Of a stretch of DNA of 64,000 nt, positions 1 to 10,040 are shown in pieces. The stretch covers positions 248,001-312,000 of the forward strand of contig NZ_JAAXMS010000003.1 in assembly GCF_012290005.1 (NCBI RefSeq), read 5' to 3'. The translations under genes and the position numbers were made by a program. Below the pieces are notes generated by a model. That model was not told the DNA's origin, did not search any database, and saw only the letters and a list, made by a program, of their open reading frames with translations. Source of the DNA: Crateriforma spongiae. GTDB lineage: Bacteria > Planctomycetota > Planctomycetia > Pirellulales > Pirellulaceae. Within the stretch, counting starts at the first letter, position 1. The number at the start of each line of letters is the position of its first letter.

Positions 1-774
1 GTTGCCATCGGGCACGGATCCGCGGAGGCCGCGGCCCTGGCCGAAGGCCATTTTGATTATTGGGCGTTGGGTGGGCGACACAATCGACAAGAAATCGAAC
101 AAGGGGCCAACGCGGCAGCCGTTCAGTGTGGAACACCACAGGGACGTTGCTTGCAGGAAACCGGACCGCACGGTTATTGCGTTGTCGATGTGGATTCGGA
201 TCAAACGACGCGGGTCCACCAAGTGGAATGCGATACGTTTCGATACTGTCACGAACAAATCGATGCAGCGGAGGTGATTCAGGTCGGCACGCTGAAGAAT
301 CTGTTGGGCGAACGCATTGCCCGTCTGGCCCACGAAAACGGCGGGCGTCAGTTGCTGGTCGGCTGGGAAATCAACGTTGCCACCGCAGAGCATTTGTCGG
401 CGATCGGTGATCCGGACGAAACGTTGCGATGGCTGCGTCGCGAATACGGCCACGGAACGCCGGCGGCTTGGTCGATTGCATTGACCGTCAATCCGCCTCG
501 ACAGTTCCCCAAGTCTTGGAACGACGAAGACACGATTCTGGGCGACTTTCTGCGTGCCGCGGCAAAGCATCGTGAAAACGATAGTCGTGAATTGAATCTG
601 TTGCCGTTCACCGAAGAACATGACATCGGCCAGCCCGGCGGGTTGCCGACGACGACGTCCAGTCTGCTGGCGGAAATCGCCGCATCGGATCGCGGACGGT
701 TGCTGGACCAGGCGACGCTGCTTGGTGTCGATTTGCTCAGAGGCGGGAAGCCCCAGTTGGTGCAAAAATCATGA
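1..774 (+). CDS. DNA repair exonuclease, SbcD/YhaO-type metallophosphoesterase (5' end outside window)
   Basis: This is the C-terminal part of a calcineurin-like phosphoesterase of the SbcD/Mre11/YhaO kind; the reading frame is open from base 1, so the gene starts upstream. The opening residues contain FDYWALGGRHNRQ, which corresponds to the last metal-binding motif of the family (usually ALGHxH), followed by the typical CGTPQGR stretch and a cap domain. The first His of the GHxH motif is read here as Gly. The stop codon overlaps the start of the next gene (ATGA, 771-774), as expected for a nuclease and SbcC-like ATPase made together. The family acts on DNA ends; the substrate here is inferred. 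Confidence 0.85.
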   Translation, partial: VAIGHGSAEAAALAEGHFDYWALGGRHNRQEIEQGANAAAVQCGTPQGRCLQETGPHGYCVVDVDSDQTTRVHQVECDTFRYCHEQIDAAEVIQVGTLKNLLGERIARLAHENGGRQLLVGWEINVATAEHLSAIGDPDETLRWLRREYGHGTPAAWSIALTVNPPRQFPKSWNDEDTILGDFLRAAAKHRENDSRELNLLPFTEEHDIGQPGGLPTTTSSLLAEIAASDRGRLLDQATLLGVDLLRGGKPQLVQKS

Positions 775-3700
775 AGATCAAAGACATCCAGATCGATGGT
801 TTCGGCGTTTGGACCGGCCTTTCGGTCGATTCGATGCCCGAAGGCATGACGCTGTTTTACGGGCCCAACGAAGCCGGCAAAACGACGCTGATGCAGTTCA
901 TCCGCGCGATGCTGTATGGCTTCACTCAAGAACGTCGCGAAAAGTATTTGCCACCGATTCATGGTGGCACCCCCGGCGGTGCGCTGCGTGTGACCGGCCC
1001 CGGCGGTGGTTATGAGATTCGCCGCACGTCACAGTTGACCGACAACAGTGCGACCGGTCGTCTGACGGTGACCGGACAAGACGGCTTGTCACAGGGCCAG
1101 CATCGTTTGGGCAGTCTGTTGGGACAGATCGACGAGCCCATCTTCACCAACGTGTTTGCCATCGGCATTCGCGAATTACAGGAATTGAGCACGCTGGACG
1201 GAACGGCCGCGGCCGACGAACTGTACAAGCTGTCCAGTGGTTTGGATCGTGTGTCGTTGGTTGATGTGCTGCGCGGACTTCGTGCCGGTCGCCAAGATTT
1301 GGTCGGGCAATCAGGTGGCGAACAAGAGCAGCAACAAAACCGGCTGTTCGGCATGCTGAAACGCCGCGAAAACCTGCGCCGCGAAGTCGAACAATTGACG
1401 CGGCACAGTCGCCGCTGGACCGAACTGGCCAGCCAACGCCGCGCCCAACAGCAGGAAATTGAACAGCTGTCCGAACGCATGGGCAGTTGGGAAAAGGAAG
1501 CCAAGTGCGTTGAAACCGCCACCAGCGTTCTGGACACGTGGCAGCAGCGTGAAGCGTTGCAGGAAGAGATCCACCAAACCGAACTGCAAACCGAATTGCC
1601 CGACGAAGCACCCGGGCAACTGGTCCAGATCGATGCGATGATGGACGAACGTCGCGCGAAGCTGGAGGAGATCAAAGCCAAACGACGCGAGGTGCGCGAG
1701 AAAGCCGAACAGTTGCCCGTCAGCCGGCGGATGTTGGAACTGCAAGGGCGCATCGAAGCGGCCACCGAACAGGCGACGTGGGTCGAAGCACTCGAAGAAC
1801 AAATCGAACGCCTGGATGCCCAGGTCGACAAGGCGCGGAAACAACTGGAATCCGATGCCGATCGGTTGGGGATCGACGAAGAAGACCGCGCAGCGATCTG
1901 TCGTGGCGATTTGAACTGTTTGCCCGACTTGTCCAAGCAAACGTTGACGGCTCTGGCTGAACCGGCCCGGAACGTCAAGGAAGCGATGTATGCCCTGAAG
2001 CAGGCACGCAACGAGGGACTGGCCCATAAGAAAAAGGCCGACCAACTGCGCGAAGACTTGGACGAGGTCTTGCGCCGGGCGAACGCGAACAACTTGCAAC
2101 AAGCGATTCGTCAACAGAACGATCGCATCAACGTGCTTCGCCAACGCATCCAATTGGGCGAACACCTGGACAAGCTGAAACGGCACTATCGCGATCTGGA
2201 ACGCGAGTCCGTCGACTTGGCCACCGACGAAGCATTGCCGGTCGATCGGATGCTATTGCTGGGCGTGCCGTTCTTTGCCGGCGGCGCGCTCTTGATGTAC
2301 GGCTTGTTCCATCTGTTGAACATCCAAACGTTTGTGGCACAGCCGGACCCGACCTACGGAATGCTGTATCTGACGTTGGGGATGATCGCGATGCTAATCT
2401 TCTACATGGGACGCGAAAATGGCCGCCGTGCCAATTCGTTGGACCTGGAGGATTGCGAGCGTCAGATCGAATCGATTCGTCGCCAGATCCGCGACTTGGA
2501 ATCGGAAGCCAACGATGTCGATGCATCGCTGCCGACCAACGCAGAAAACCTGCAACAACGATTGCGTGATGCCGAATCTTTGGCCGCCGATCTGGACGCG
2601 GCCCTGCCGACCTACCACAGCCAAGCCGCGGCCGACCAAGCCTACAAATCGGCGCGTTCGCGTGCATCCAAGGCCGCCGATGACGTGAAGGCGTCCCGTC
2701 GCGCATGGGCGTCCACGTTGGAACGCCTGGGCTTAAGCGAATCAATGTCGCCGCAAAGCGTTCGAAAGCTTGGCGACGGCTACGAAACACTGCAGGCCAG
2801 CATCCGCCGCGTGGATGAGCTGAAGGCCGAACGTGACCAACGTCAACGTGAATTGCAAACGTTGGCAAAACGCATCGAAGACCTGTACCTGGAAGCATTG
2901 GAAGTCCAGCGTGAATCGGTCGATGAAGATGCGTTGATGTACGAGGATGACGAAGACGACAAGGCCCAACAGCAACGCATCGTTGCCCGGCCTCGCACCG
3001 GCCCGCTGGACCAGTTGAACCACTTGCAAGAAGAACTGTCGCGTCAGCGGCACTGGATCAAACGTCGTCGAACGTTGAAGGACCAAGACGACCATTACAA
3101 GAAACAACAGGCCGGACACGCTCGGGCAATCGAACGAGGCGAACAACAGCGACGTGCGTTGTGGGCCAAATGTGGTGTGGCGACTGCCGAGCAGTTTTAC
3201 GAACTGGTCGACGCCAAGGCGCGTTTGCGTGAAATGCGAATCCAGATCAAAGAACTGGATCAACAAGTCCGCAAAATCATTGGCACCCATGTGGACTATG
3301 ACGAAGTCGCTACGGCGATCGACGGCGCGACCGCCCAAGACTTGGACAAGCGTTGGGAATCGTTGACGACTCGGATGACCGAGACGGAAGAACGCGTCGC
3401 TTTGCTGCGGACCCAACAGGGCCAGCTGGCACAAGAAATGAAGCAGTTGGGCGAAGACGGCCGTTTGACCGTGGCACAGTTGGAACTGGAGTGCCTGGAT
3501 CGTCAAATCGCAGCAGCGACACGGCGGTGGCAAACCCTGGCGATGGCCAGCAGTTTGTTGGAAGACGTTTGCAGCACGGTCGAACGTGAACGACAACCGG
3601 AAACCTTGCGCGAAGCATCATCTTTCTTGAGCCAATTGACCGACGGAAAGTACACGCGTATCTGGACGCCGCTGGGCACCAGCAAGCTGAAGATTGACGA

Positions 3701-4592
3701 TGCCGAAGGCAACTCGTTGCCACTGGAAGTGCTAAGCCGCGGGACGGGGGAAGCCGTCTTCATCGCATTGCGACTGTCATTGGCGGCCGCCTATTCGCGG
3801 CGCGGTGTGATGTTGCCGTTGGTCTTGGACGACGTCCTGGTGAACTTTGACCGGGAACGCGCCGTCAGTGCCGCCCGCACGTTGAAGACGTTCGCGGAAC
3901 TGGGCCACCAAGTGATGATGTTTACCTGCCACGACCATATCGTCGAAATCTTCCACGACATCGACGTGCAGGTCCGGCAATTGCCCACGCAAGGCGAACC
4001 CGGTCGGGCGGAAGTTTTGCCGCCGCCGGTCTTTGACGAAGAACCGGTGGAATACGAGGAAGAAGAGATCACCGTTGCCGAGCCGGTGGTGGAATTGGAA
4101 GAAGAGCAGCCGGAGGTGGTCACGCCGCGAATTCAGTTCATTCAAAAGTCACTGAAGAAGCCTCAAACCAAAACGGTGGTTGTCGAAAAGCCTGTGCCGG
4201 TTCACGCCGAGCCGAAGGTGATTGTCCAACCGGCACCGCCGAAGCCCGAGCCCAAACCAGAACCGGTGAAGCCGCGACCGTTGCCCCAGCCGAAACCCGC
4301 GCCTCAGCCTGAGCCGGTATACGAGTACATCGAGGAAGTGGAGTACCTGGACGATGAACCAGAGCCCAGATCCCTGGATTGGGCATGGTTCCAACGTGAA
4401 CCCGCCGACGGTCGGATCGACGATGACGAAGCCGTGGCGGAAATCGCACGCAGCGAATGGGTGGGCGACGAATCATTGGCCGCGATGAACACCAATCGAC
4501 ACGCCCGTCGTGACGTCGGTCAAACGGCACACCCCGGTGATGCACCGGGAGACGACGGATCGTGGTGGGACGGCGCCCGAGCGGCAAGCTGA
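771..4592 (+). CDS. SbcC/YhaN-like AAA ATPase with coiled coils, membrane hairpin and Pro/Glu-rich tail
   Basis: This 1273-residue protein begins with an SMC/Rad50-type ATPase half: the Walker A motif GPNEAGKTT lies at residues 31-39. Long Glu/Gln/Arg-rich coiled coils follow. The second ATPase half has a signature-like LSRGTGEAVFIALRLSLA and a Walker B region LPLVLDDVLVNFD near residues 1000-1030. Around residues 490-550 two hydrophobic segments interrupt the coiled coil, as in YhaN-type proteins, suggesting membrane anchoring. After the ATPase comes a tail of about 190 residues rich in Pro, Glu and Lys, not part of the core family. It is coupled by ATGA overlap to the nuclease gene. The inferred role is ATP-driven DNA end processing. 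Confidence 0.88.
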   Translation: MKIKDIQIDGFGVWTGLSVDSMPEGMTLFYGPNEAGKTTLMQFIRAMLYGFTQERREKYLPPIHGGTPGGALRVTGPGGGYEIRRTSQLTDNSATGRLTVTGQDGLSQGQHRLGSLLGQIDEPIFTNVFAIGIRELQELSTLDGTAAADELYKLSSGLDRVSLVDVLRGLRAGRQDLVGQSGGEQEQQQNRLFGMLKRRENLRREVEQLTRHSRRWTELASQRRAQQQEIEQLSERMGSWEKEAKCVETATSVLDTWQQREALQEEIHQTELQTELPDEAPGQLVQIDAMMDERRAKLEEIKAKRREVREKAEQLPVSRRMLELQGRIEAATEQATWVEALEEQIERLDAQVDKARKQLESDADRLGIDEEDRAAICRGDLNCLPDLSKQTLTALAEPARNVKEAMYALKQARNEGLAHKKKADQLREDLDEVLRRANANNLQQAIRQQNDRINVLRQRIQLGEHLDKLKRHYRDLERESVDLATDEALPVDRMLLLGVPFFAGGALLMYGLFHLLNIQTFVAQPDPTYGMLYLTLGMIAMLIFYMGRENGRRANSLDLEDCERQIESIRRQIRDLESEANDVDASLPTNAENLQQRLRDAESLAADLDAALPTYHSQAAADQAYKSARSRASKAADDVKASRRAWASTLERLGLSESMSPQSVRKLGDGYETLQASIRRVDELKAERDQRQRELQTLAKRIEDLYLEALEVQRESVDEDALMYEDDEDDKAQQQRIVARPRTGPLDQLNHLQEELSRQRHWIKRRRTLKDQDDHYKKQQAGHARAIERGEQQRRALWAKCGVATAEQFYELVDAKARLREMRIQIKELDQQVRKIIGTHVDYDEVATAIDGATAQDLDKRWESLTTRMTETEERVALLRTQQGQLAQEMKQLGEDGRLTVAQLELECLDRQIAAATRRWQTLAMASSLLEDVCSTVERERQPETLREASSFLSQLTDGKYTRIWTPLGTSKLKIDDAEGNSLPLEVLSRGTGEAVFIALRLSLAAAYSRRGVMLPLVLDDVLVNFDRERAVSAARTLKTFAELGHQVMMFTCHDHIVEIFHDIDVQVRQLPTQGEPGRAEVLPPPVFDEEPVEYEEEEITVAEPVVELEEEQPEVVTPRIQFIQKSLKKPQTKTVVVEKPVPVHAEPKVIVQPAPPKPEPKPEPVKPRPLPQPKPAPQPEPVYEYIEEVEYLDDEPEPRSLDWAWFQREPADGRIDDDEAVAEIARSEWVGDESLAAMNTNRHARRDVGQTAHPGDAPGDDGSWWDGARAAS

Positions 4593-4622
4593 TCCGCGGA
4601 ACAAACGATCGGCGGAAGCAGC

Positions 4623-4643
4623 AACCGGCGGATACTGCCGGTT
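4623..4643. terminator. Hairpin between convergent genes
   Basis: A perfect 7-bp inverted repeat, AACCGGC at 4623-4629 and GCCGGTT at 4637-4643, encloses a 7-base loop. It sits in the 50-base gap between the convergent ATPase and flippase genes and touches the stop codon of the latter. There is no long T run, so intrinsic termination is only a suggestion. Confidence 0.4.
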
Positions 4644-5803
4644 TAGATCCCCGCGTCGGGTTCGGCTTCCAGCGATTGGCGGACTTCGGCGTTGGCCGTC
4701 CAGTAGAAAACAGTCCCGATCGCCGCCATGATCACTTTGACCAACTCAAACACCAGCGCGACCAAGGTCCCTTTGGCTTCGGTGGGTGTGGCCGGGACGA
4801 TCGTGTAAAGCCATTCCAAAGCCGCTTCGAACACGCCCAATCCTGCCGGCGTCAACGGCAATGCCGAAGCCAACATCCCGATGGGAACGATCACAAAGTG
4901 TTCGGTAAAACTGGGCGGTGATGCGTACAGACCGCGAGCGATCAGGTAGACGCTGATCGCCAACATCGATTGCACACCCAGACTCATCACCACCGAGGCC
5001 CCAAACGCAAGCCGATGGTGATGAAACATCCGCAACGGTGGTCCGACGCGGGCGATGATTGGACCGACGATCGGCCAATCGCTGGCCCACCGCACCAGCG
5101 AATCGACGCCGCGACCGCCCAGGATCAACACCATCAAGACTGCGGTGCCGGTTGCGATCAACGCCGCGGTGACGATTTTGATGTTCGTCAGATCGGCGTC
5201 ACCGCTCGGGTTGGTGGTCAGCAACGCGGCGGCAACCAACAGCAACAGCCCGTACAGCCCGACGCCGCGATCGACCAAAACCGACGCGACCGCTTCGACG
5301 CGTTTGCCGGGACGACGCCGCGCCAGAAAGATCGCTTTGAACAGATCGCCGCCGACGCTGCCGGCGGAAACGAAGCTAAGCAGGAAGCAAATCGCCCCCA
5401 ACCGGAAAGCTTCCAGCATCGTCAGGTGGATGCCTTGCGCACGGACCAACAGGCACCAGCGGGCGAACGACAGCGACATCGCCCCGAGTGCGACCGCCAG
5501 TGCAGCGGCCAACAGCAGGAAGTTTTTCGGCTGGTCGCGGATTTCGGCCCAGTCTTCGGGCTTCACGCGATAGATCAACAAATAGGCGATGATCGCTGCG
5601 GGAATCAGGAACTTTGCCCCCGTCATCAGACCCGCGGTGATCAACGATCGACCGGCCGCGGGGCCATGTTCCTCGCCCGGCGTGTCTTCGTCGGCGGGAT
5701 CCCCGGGCGGTCGTGGGGTGGGGGCGTCGGCCCGGGATTCGGAGCTGGCCTGTGCGTCCGGATTGTCCCGGGCGGTCGGTTCGATGGGGTCCAAGGCGTT
5801 CAT
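4643..5803 (-). CDS. Lysylphosphatidylglycerol synthase TM region / UPF0104-type flippase-like membrane protein
   Basis: The 386-residue product has a polar Pro/Asp/Glu-rich N-terminus of about 50 residues and then about eight hydrophobic segments. It carries the family hallmarks FVSAGSVGGDLFKA and LPLTPAGLGVFEAALEWL. Such proteins belong to the MprF N-terminal/AglD-like integral membrane family and are linked to lipid or glycolipid translocation; no cytoplasmic aminoacyltransferase domain follows, so this is the short form. ATG 5803 was chosen because the longer frame upstream is compositionally noncoding and lies across the divergent promoter region. Its substrate cannot be told from sequence. 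Confidence 0.8.
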   Translation of the reverse strand: MNALDPIEPTARDNPDAQASSESRADAPTPRPPGDPADEDTPGEEHGPAAGRSLITAGLMTGAKFLIPAAIIAYLLIYRVKPEDWAEIRDQPKNFLLLAAALAVALGAMSLSFARWCLLVRAQGIHLTMLEAFRLGAICFLLSFVSAGSVGGDLFKAIFLARRRPGKRVEAVASVLVDRGVGLYGLLLLVAAALLTTNPSGDADLTNIKIVTAALIATGTAVLMVLILGGRGVDSLVRWASDWPIVGPIIARVGPPLRMFHHHRLAFGASVVMSLGVQSMLAISVYLIARGLYASPPSFTEHFVIVPIGMLASALPLTPAGLGVFEAALEWLYTIVPATPTEAKGTLVALVFELVKVIMAAIGTVFYWTANAEVRQSLEAEPDAGI

Positions 5804-6190
5804 CCGTCGAAGAATAGTTGGGTCACGGGAATCTGCCGAGGTGTCCCCCAGGTCAATCTTGCCAAATCGGCGTCCAGTTCCTATCCTGCGGGGCCACTGG
5901 GTTCCACGGCCTGATTCCGACTGCAACGTCGGCTTGCCCCGCACCGTCAGGCAGCCCCCCTTCGAACGCGTGGTTGTGTTCGTCGGTCCGCGTCGCAACG
6001 GACGACGCCGGCCTTTTCCGATCCGGCCTTTGGGTTTGTCGATCGCGGAGGACGGACGATCTGCGAAAGCTGTGGAAATGACCGCTAAAACAGCCGGTTT
6101 TACGGCAAAATTTAAGGCAGCCGGGTTCGTCAGGGCCTCGGATGCCGACCCAACGTCATTCCGAATCACTGTCCCTATCGAGACCGCCAA
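5804..6190. other. 387-base divergent intergenic region
   Basis: No gene was recognised. The region separates the divergent flippase and small basic protein genes and should hold both promoters. A perfect palindrome, TAAAAC-AGCCG-GTTTTA, lies at 6086-6102, about 90 bases before the small basic protein start, in the locally most AT-rich stretch. It could be an operator or a leader hairpin. Confidence 0.4.
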
Positions 6191-6394
6191 ATGTCGATCG
6201 ACCAAAGCCTGAAGGTGAAAGCCGGGGCCATCAAGTCCCGGAACGTTCTGACCCGTGCCGAGCGTGTCGCACGGCTGAAACAACTGGACAAGTTTGACGA
6301 GAACGAAGCGATCGTGGGCATGCCCAAGGTTCGCGTCCAAAAGATCTCGCTGAAGAAGAAGAAGAAGGTCAAGAAGGCCGACGACGACAAGTAG
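6191..6394 (+). CDS. Small basic protein (planctomycete/verrucomicrobial/chlamydial family)
   Basis: The 67-residue product starts MSIDQSLKVKAGAIKSRNVL and ends in a Lys-rich tail (SLKKKKKVKKADDDK). This matches my recollection of the small basic protein family restricted to the PVC group (TIGR04137-like). Conserved landmarks are the SRNVLTRAERVA and GMPKVR segments. The charge suggests nucleic acid or ribosome binding, but function is not established. It stands alone, with the desaturase about 90 bases downstream on the same strand. Confidence 0.85.
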   Translation: MSIDQSLKVKAGAIKSRNVLTRAERVARLKQLDKFDENEAIVGMPKVRVQKISLKKKKKVKKADDDK

Positions 6395-6487
6395 GCTGGG
6401 GTTGCGTCGATCGGCCCAATCGCGGTACGCCCTTGTGTACCCTAGGCTGTTCGATTCGACTTCTGACCACTTCTCAAGGCCGGACCC

Positions 6488-7570
<1,083 letters not shown>

Positions 7571-7595
7571 TCGCGTTTCCCTCGCGACCCGTGAA

Positions 7596-8909
7596 TCAGG
7601 TCGTGGCCGGGCCCAGGTCGATGGGCTTCTCTTCGGCCATTTCTTCGGTGACCTCGGTCTTGTCCCAGAAGCTTAGGGCAAAGATCACGGCCACCACGCC
7701 GGCAAATACCGCTGGCATCAGCCAGAACATCGCGGCACCGGCTTCCCAGCCCTCGGCGGTCGTGGCATCCAACTTCACGACGCTGTCGCCCCAGAACCCC
7801 GACACGTAGTTGCCGACCAACATGCCGGCACCATAGGTCAGCAAGCCGACCAACGCCTGGGCGCTGGTCCGTGTTTCCGGCGGTGCAACGCGGTCGGTGT
7901 ACAGTTGGCCGGTCACAAAGAAGAAGTCATAGCAGATGCCGTGCAGCATGATGCCCAAGATCAGCATCGCCGAATTCGATGGCATCAGGCCAAACAAGAC
8001 GTATCGCAACGCCCAAGCGATCATGCCAACCAGCAGCATCTTCTTGACGCCCAGTCGAGCCAAGAACACGGGCACCAACGCCATGAACACGATTTCGCTG
8101 ACCTGACCCAGCGCCATCACGCCGCCGGTATCGTCGCCAAACGCCATCAGCTTCACGAAGTCGCCGGTTCGTGCGTAATAGAACGCAAGCGGGATACAGA
8201 TCAGGAACGAGCACAAAGCGAAAACCGCGTAGGACGGATTCTTCAGCAAACTGATCGCATCGAATCCCAACAGTTTGATAATGTTGACCGGTTTGCCTTT
8301 GCCTTCCGGCGGCGACGAAGGCAATGTGAACGCATAGATCCCGTAGATCAAACTGGCCGCAGCGGCCAATTGAAACTGGACCGCCGATCCGCCCGCGTCG
8401 TCGACACCGGGAAGCACCTTCAGCGGAAAGATCCCAAAGAAGGATTGGGACACCACCAGGCCGCCGACGATCCAGCCGATCGTTCCCCACAATCGAATCT
8501 TGGGGAAATCACGATCCGGCGATGCCACGTTCTGGAAGGTCAGCGTGTTGACCACCGCCAGCGTGGGCATGTAGCAGATGAAAAACGCCAACATGGCGAC
8601 GAAGAACATCGTCGGCGAATCTTCGATCGTGCTGACCCAATACAGCAAACCCGCACCGGCCAAGTGCAAAATCGCCAGCACGTGTTCCTTGTTCAGCAAT
8701 CGGTCGGCGACGAATCCGACAATCAGCGGGGCACACAGGGCCGCCCAAGTCTGCGTCGCATAGATGTTGGCGACGATCGAATTCAACGTGCCCTTTTCTT
8801 CGTACGCGGCGAACAGGTTGGTCAGATAACCGCCCATCGTGACAAAGAAAACGCCCCATACAAAAAATTGCAGGAACATCATGATGCTTAGTCGGATCGG
8901 CTTGGACAT
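7596..8909 (-). CDS. MFS transporter, nucleoside:H+ symporter (NupG/XapB)-like
   Basis: The 437-residue product has about twelve transmembrane segments. Its N-terminus, IRLSIMMFLQFFVWGVFF, and the motif IRLWGTIGWIVGG are typical of the planctomycete MFS group annotated as nucleoside:proton symporters. A cytoplasmic loop (SSPPEGKGK) separates the two six-helix halves. ATG 8909 was chosen because the first membrane helix begins shortly after it; the upstream extension is Arg-rich and noncoding in look. The substrate is inferred from family resemblance only. Confidence 0.8.
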   Translation of the reverse strand: MSKPIRLSIMMFLQFFVWGVFFVTMGGYLTNLFAAYEEKGTLNSIVANIYATQTWAALCAPLIVGFVADRLLNKEHVLAILHLAGAGLLYWVSTIEDSPTMFFVAMLAFFICYMPTLAVVNTLTFQNVASPDRDFPKIRLWGTIGWIVGGLVVSQSFFGIFPLKVLPGVDDAGGSAVQFQLAAAASLIYGIYAFTLPSSPPEGKGKPVNIIKLLGFDAISLLKNPSYAVFALCSFLICIPLAFYYARTGDFVKLMAFGDDTGGVMALGQVSEIVFMALVPVFLARLGVKKMLLVGMIAWALRYVLFGLMPSNSAMLILGIMLHGICYDFFFVTGQLYTDRVAPPETRTSAQALVGLLTYGAGMLVGNYVSGFWGDSVVKLDATTAEGWEAGAAMFWLMPAVFAGVVAVIFALSFWDKTEVTEEMAEEKPIDLGPATT

Positions 8910-9144
8910 GGCAGCGGATTCGTTGGGCAAATCGGAAAACGGAACGACTTCGGTGATGCGAACAGCCGATGATTCTGGCATTCGCGAAAGCGAATTGTAA
9001 TCGGCATCCCGATCCTGGTGTCCCCACCCAAGTCGCGACATCCTGACGCCAAAGGTGTTTTGACTCCTTTGACGTTTCTTGGATCCCCCGGCGGCGGCGC
9101 ACCGGGGCGACACCGGGCCCCGCTGGCATCATCACGCTGGTCAT

Positions 9145-9386
9145 TTAGTGTCGCGTCAAACCCAGTTGCTTGAGACGGCTGCGCAGGGTCGGGCGACTGA
9201 TACCCAGGCGTGTACTGGCTTCGCTCAAGTTTCCTTGCGTCGCTTTCAGCACTTGATCGATCAACACCCGATCAACTTCGTCGTGAATGTCACTGCTGAT
9301 CGAAAACGAACCGGCCGCCAAACGGGTCGCGATCAGCCGCGAAAGATCGCTTCGCCAATCTGACGATGACGGCGTGGTGATGTGTT
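9145..9386 (-). pseudogene. 3' remnant of a Fis-type (NtrC-like) response regulator
   Basis: Reading leftwards from 9386, the frame encodes about 80 residues ending LKQLGLTRH, then TAA. The last 45 residues are a Fis-type helix-turn-helix (IDQVLKATQGNLSEASTRLG, then the recognition helix ISRPTLRSRLKQLGL), the C-terminal DNA-binding domain of sigma-54 activators such as NtrC. There is no ATG, and a stop codon (9385-9387) closes the frame, so the receiver and AAA+ domains are missing. The break point near 9370-9386 coincides with the start of the GNAT remnant on the other strand, which points to one deletion that removed the 5' parts of two divergent genes. Confidence 0.75.
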
Positions 9387-10040
9387 ACGCGGGATCGAGA
9401 TCATGGTCGAACCGGAATACCGTGCCATGCGGTGGTCGCGGCGTTGGTATGACGCACGTAAGGAATACTGTCTGGTGAACAACATCGCGACGGCAAGATT
9501 GACAAGCAATACAAGTTGCACATCACGCCGTCCGAACAGCGTTGGTGGGGCGTCGAAGCGGGGAATGAACTTGGCGTCTTTGATACCGATTGCGGCAAAG
9601 TGTCGATCCAGATTTGTTACGACTGTGAGTTTCCGGAATTGGGACGTATCGCGGCCGATCAAGGCGCCAACTTGATCTTTGTTCCGTTCAATACCGACAC
9701 CCGCAGCGGATACCTGCGAGTCCGGCAGTGCGCGGCGGCACGCTGTATTGAGAACGAAGTCTTCGTCGCCATCGCCGGTTGTACGGGCAACCTGCCGTTT
9801 GTCGAAAATGCCGACATCCACTATGCGCAATCGGCGATTCTGACCCCGTGTGACGTCACCTTCGCACGCGATGGGATCGGTGCCCAAGCGAACGAGAACA
9901 TTGAAACGGTGATCATCCACGATGTGGATTTAGAACTGTTGCGTCGCCATCGAATCGGCGGGACGGTTCGCAACTGGAATGATCGTCGCACCGATCTGTA
10001 TGACGTCGTGGTGCGGGCCCCCGGCGATGGATCAGCGTGA
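9370..10040 (+). pseudogene. Remnant of a GNAT acetyltransferase / carbon-nitrogen hydrolase fusion gene
   Basis: Two fragments in different frames belong to one former gene. From about 9373 the first frame gives [20 protein letters not shown] followed by YDARKEYC, a piece of a GNAT domain. Near 9480 the match shifts frame to [14 protein letters not shown] and then runs to the stop at 10040 as the C-terminal half of a nitrilase-family domain, with the catalytic Lys (KQYK) and Cys ([10 protein letters not shown]). The N-terminal GNAT part, the end of GNAT and the nitrilase start with its catalytic Glu are missing. In frame, a stop at 9459-9461 precedes the nitrilase piece; a TTG at 9516 could start a 174-residue product, but this would lack the Glu. 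The tail overlaps the next gene by 9 bases. Confidence 0.75.

Noticed and set aside
4149-4394. Repeat-like Pro/Lys coding stretch considered as a separate element
   Set aside because: It is the low-complexity tail of the ATPase; the DNA shows no exact repeats.
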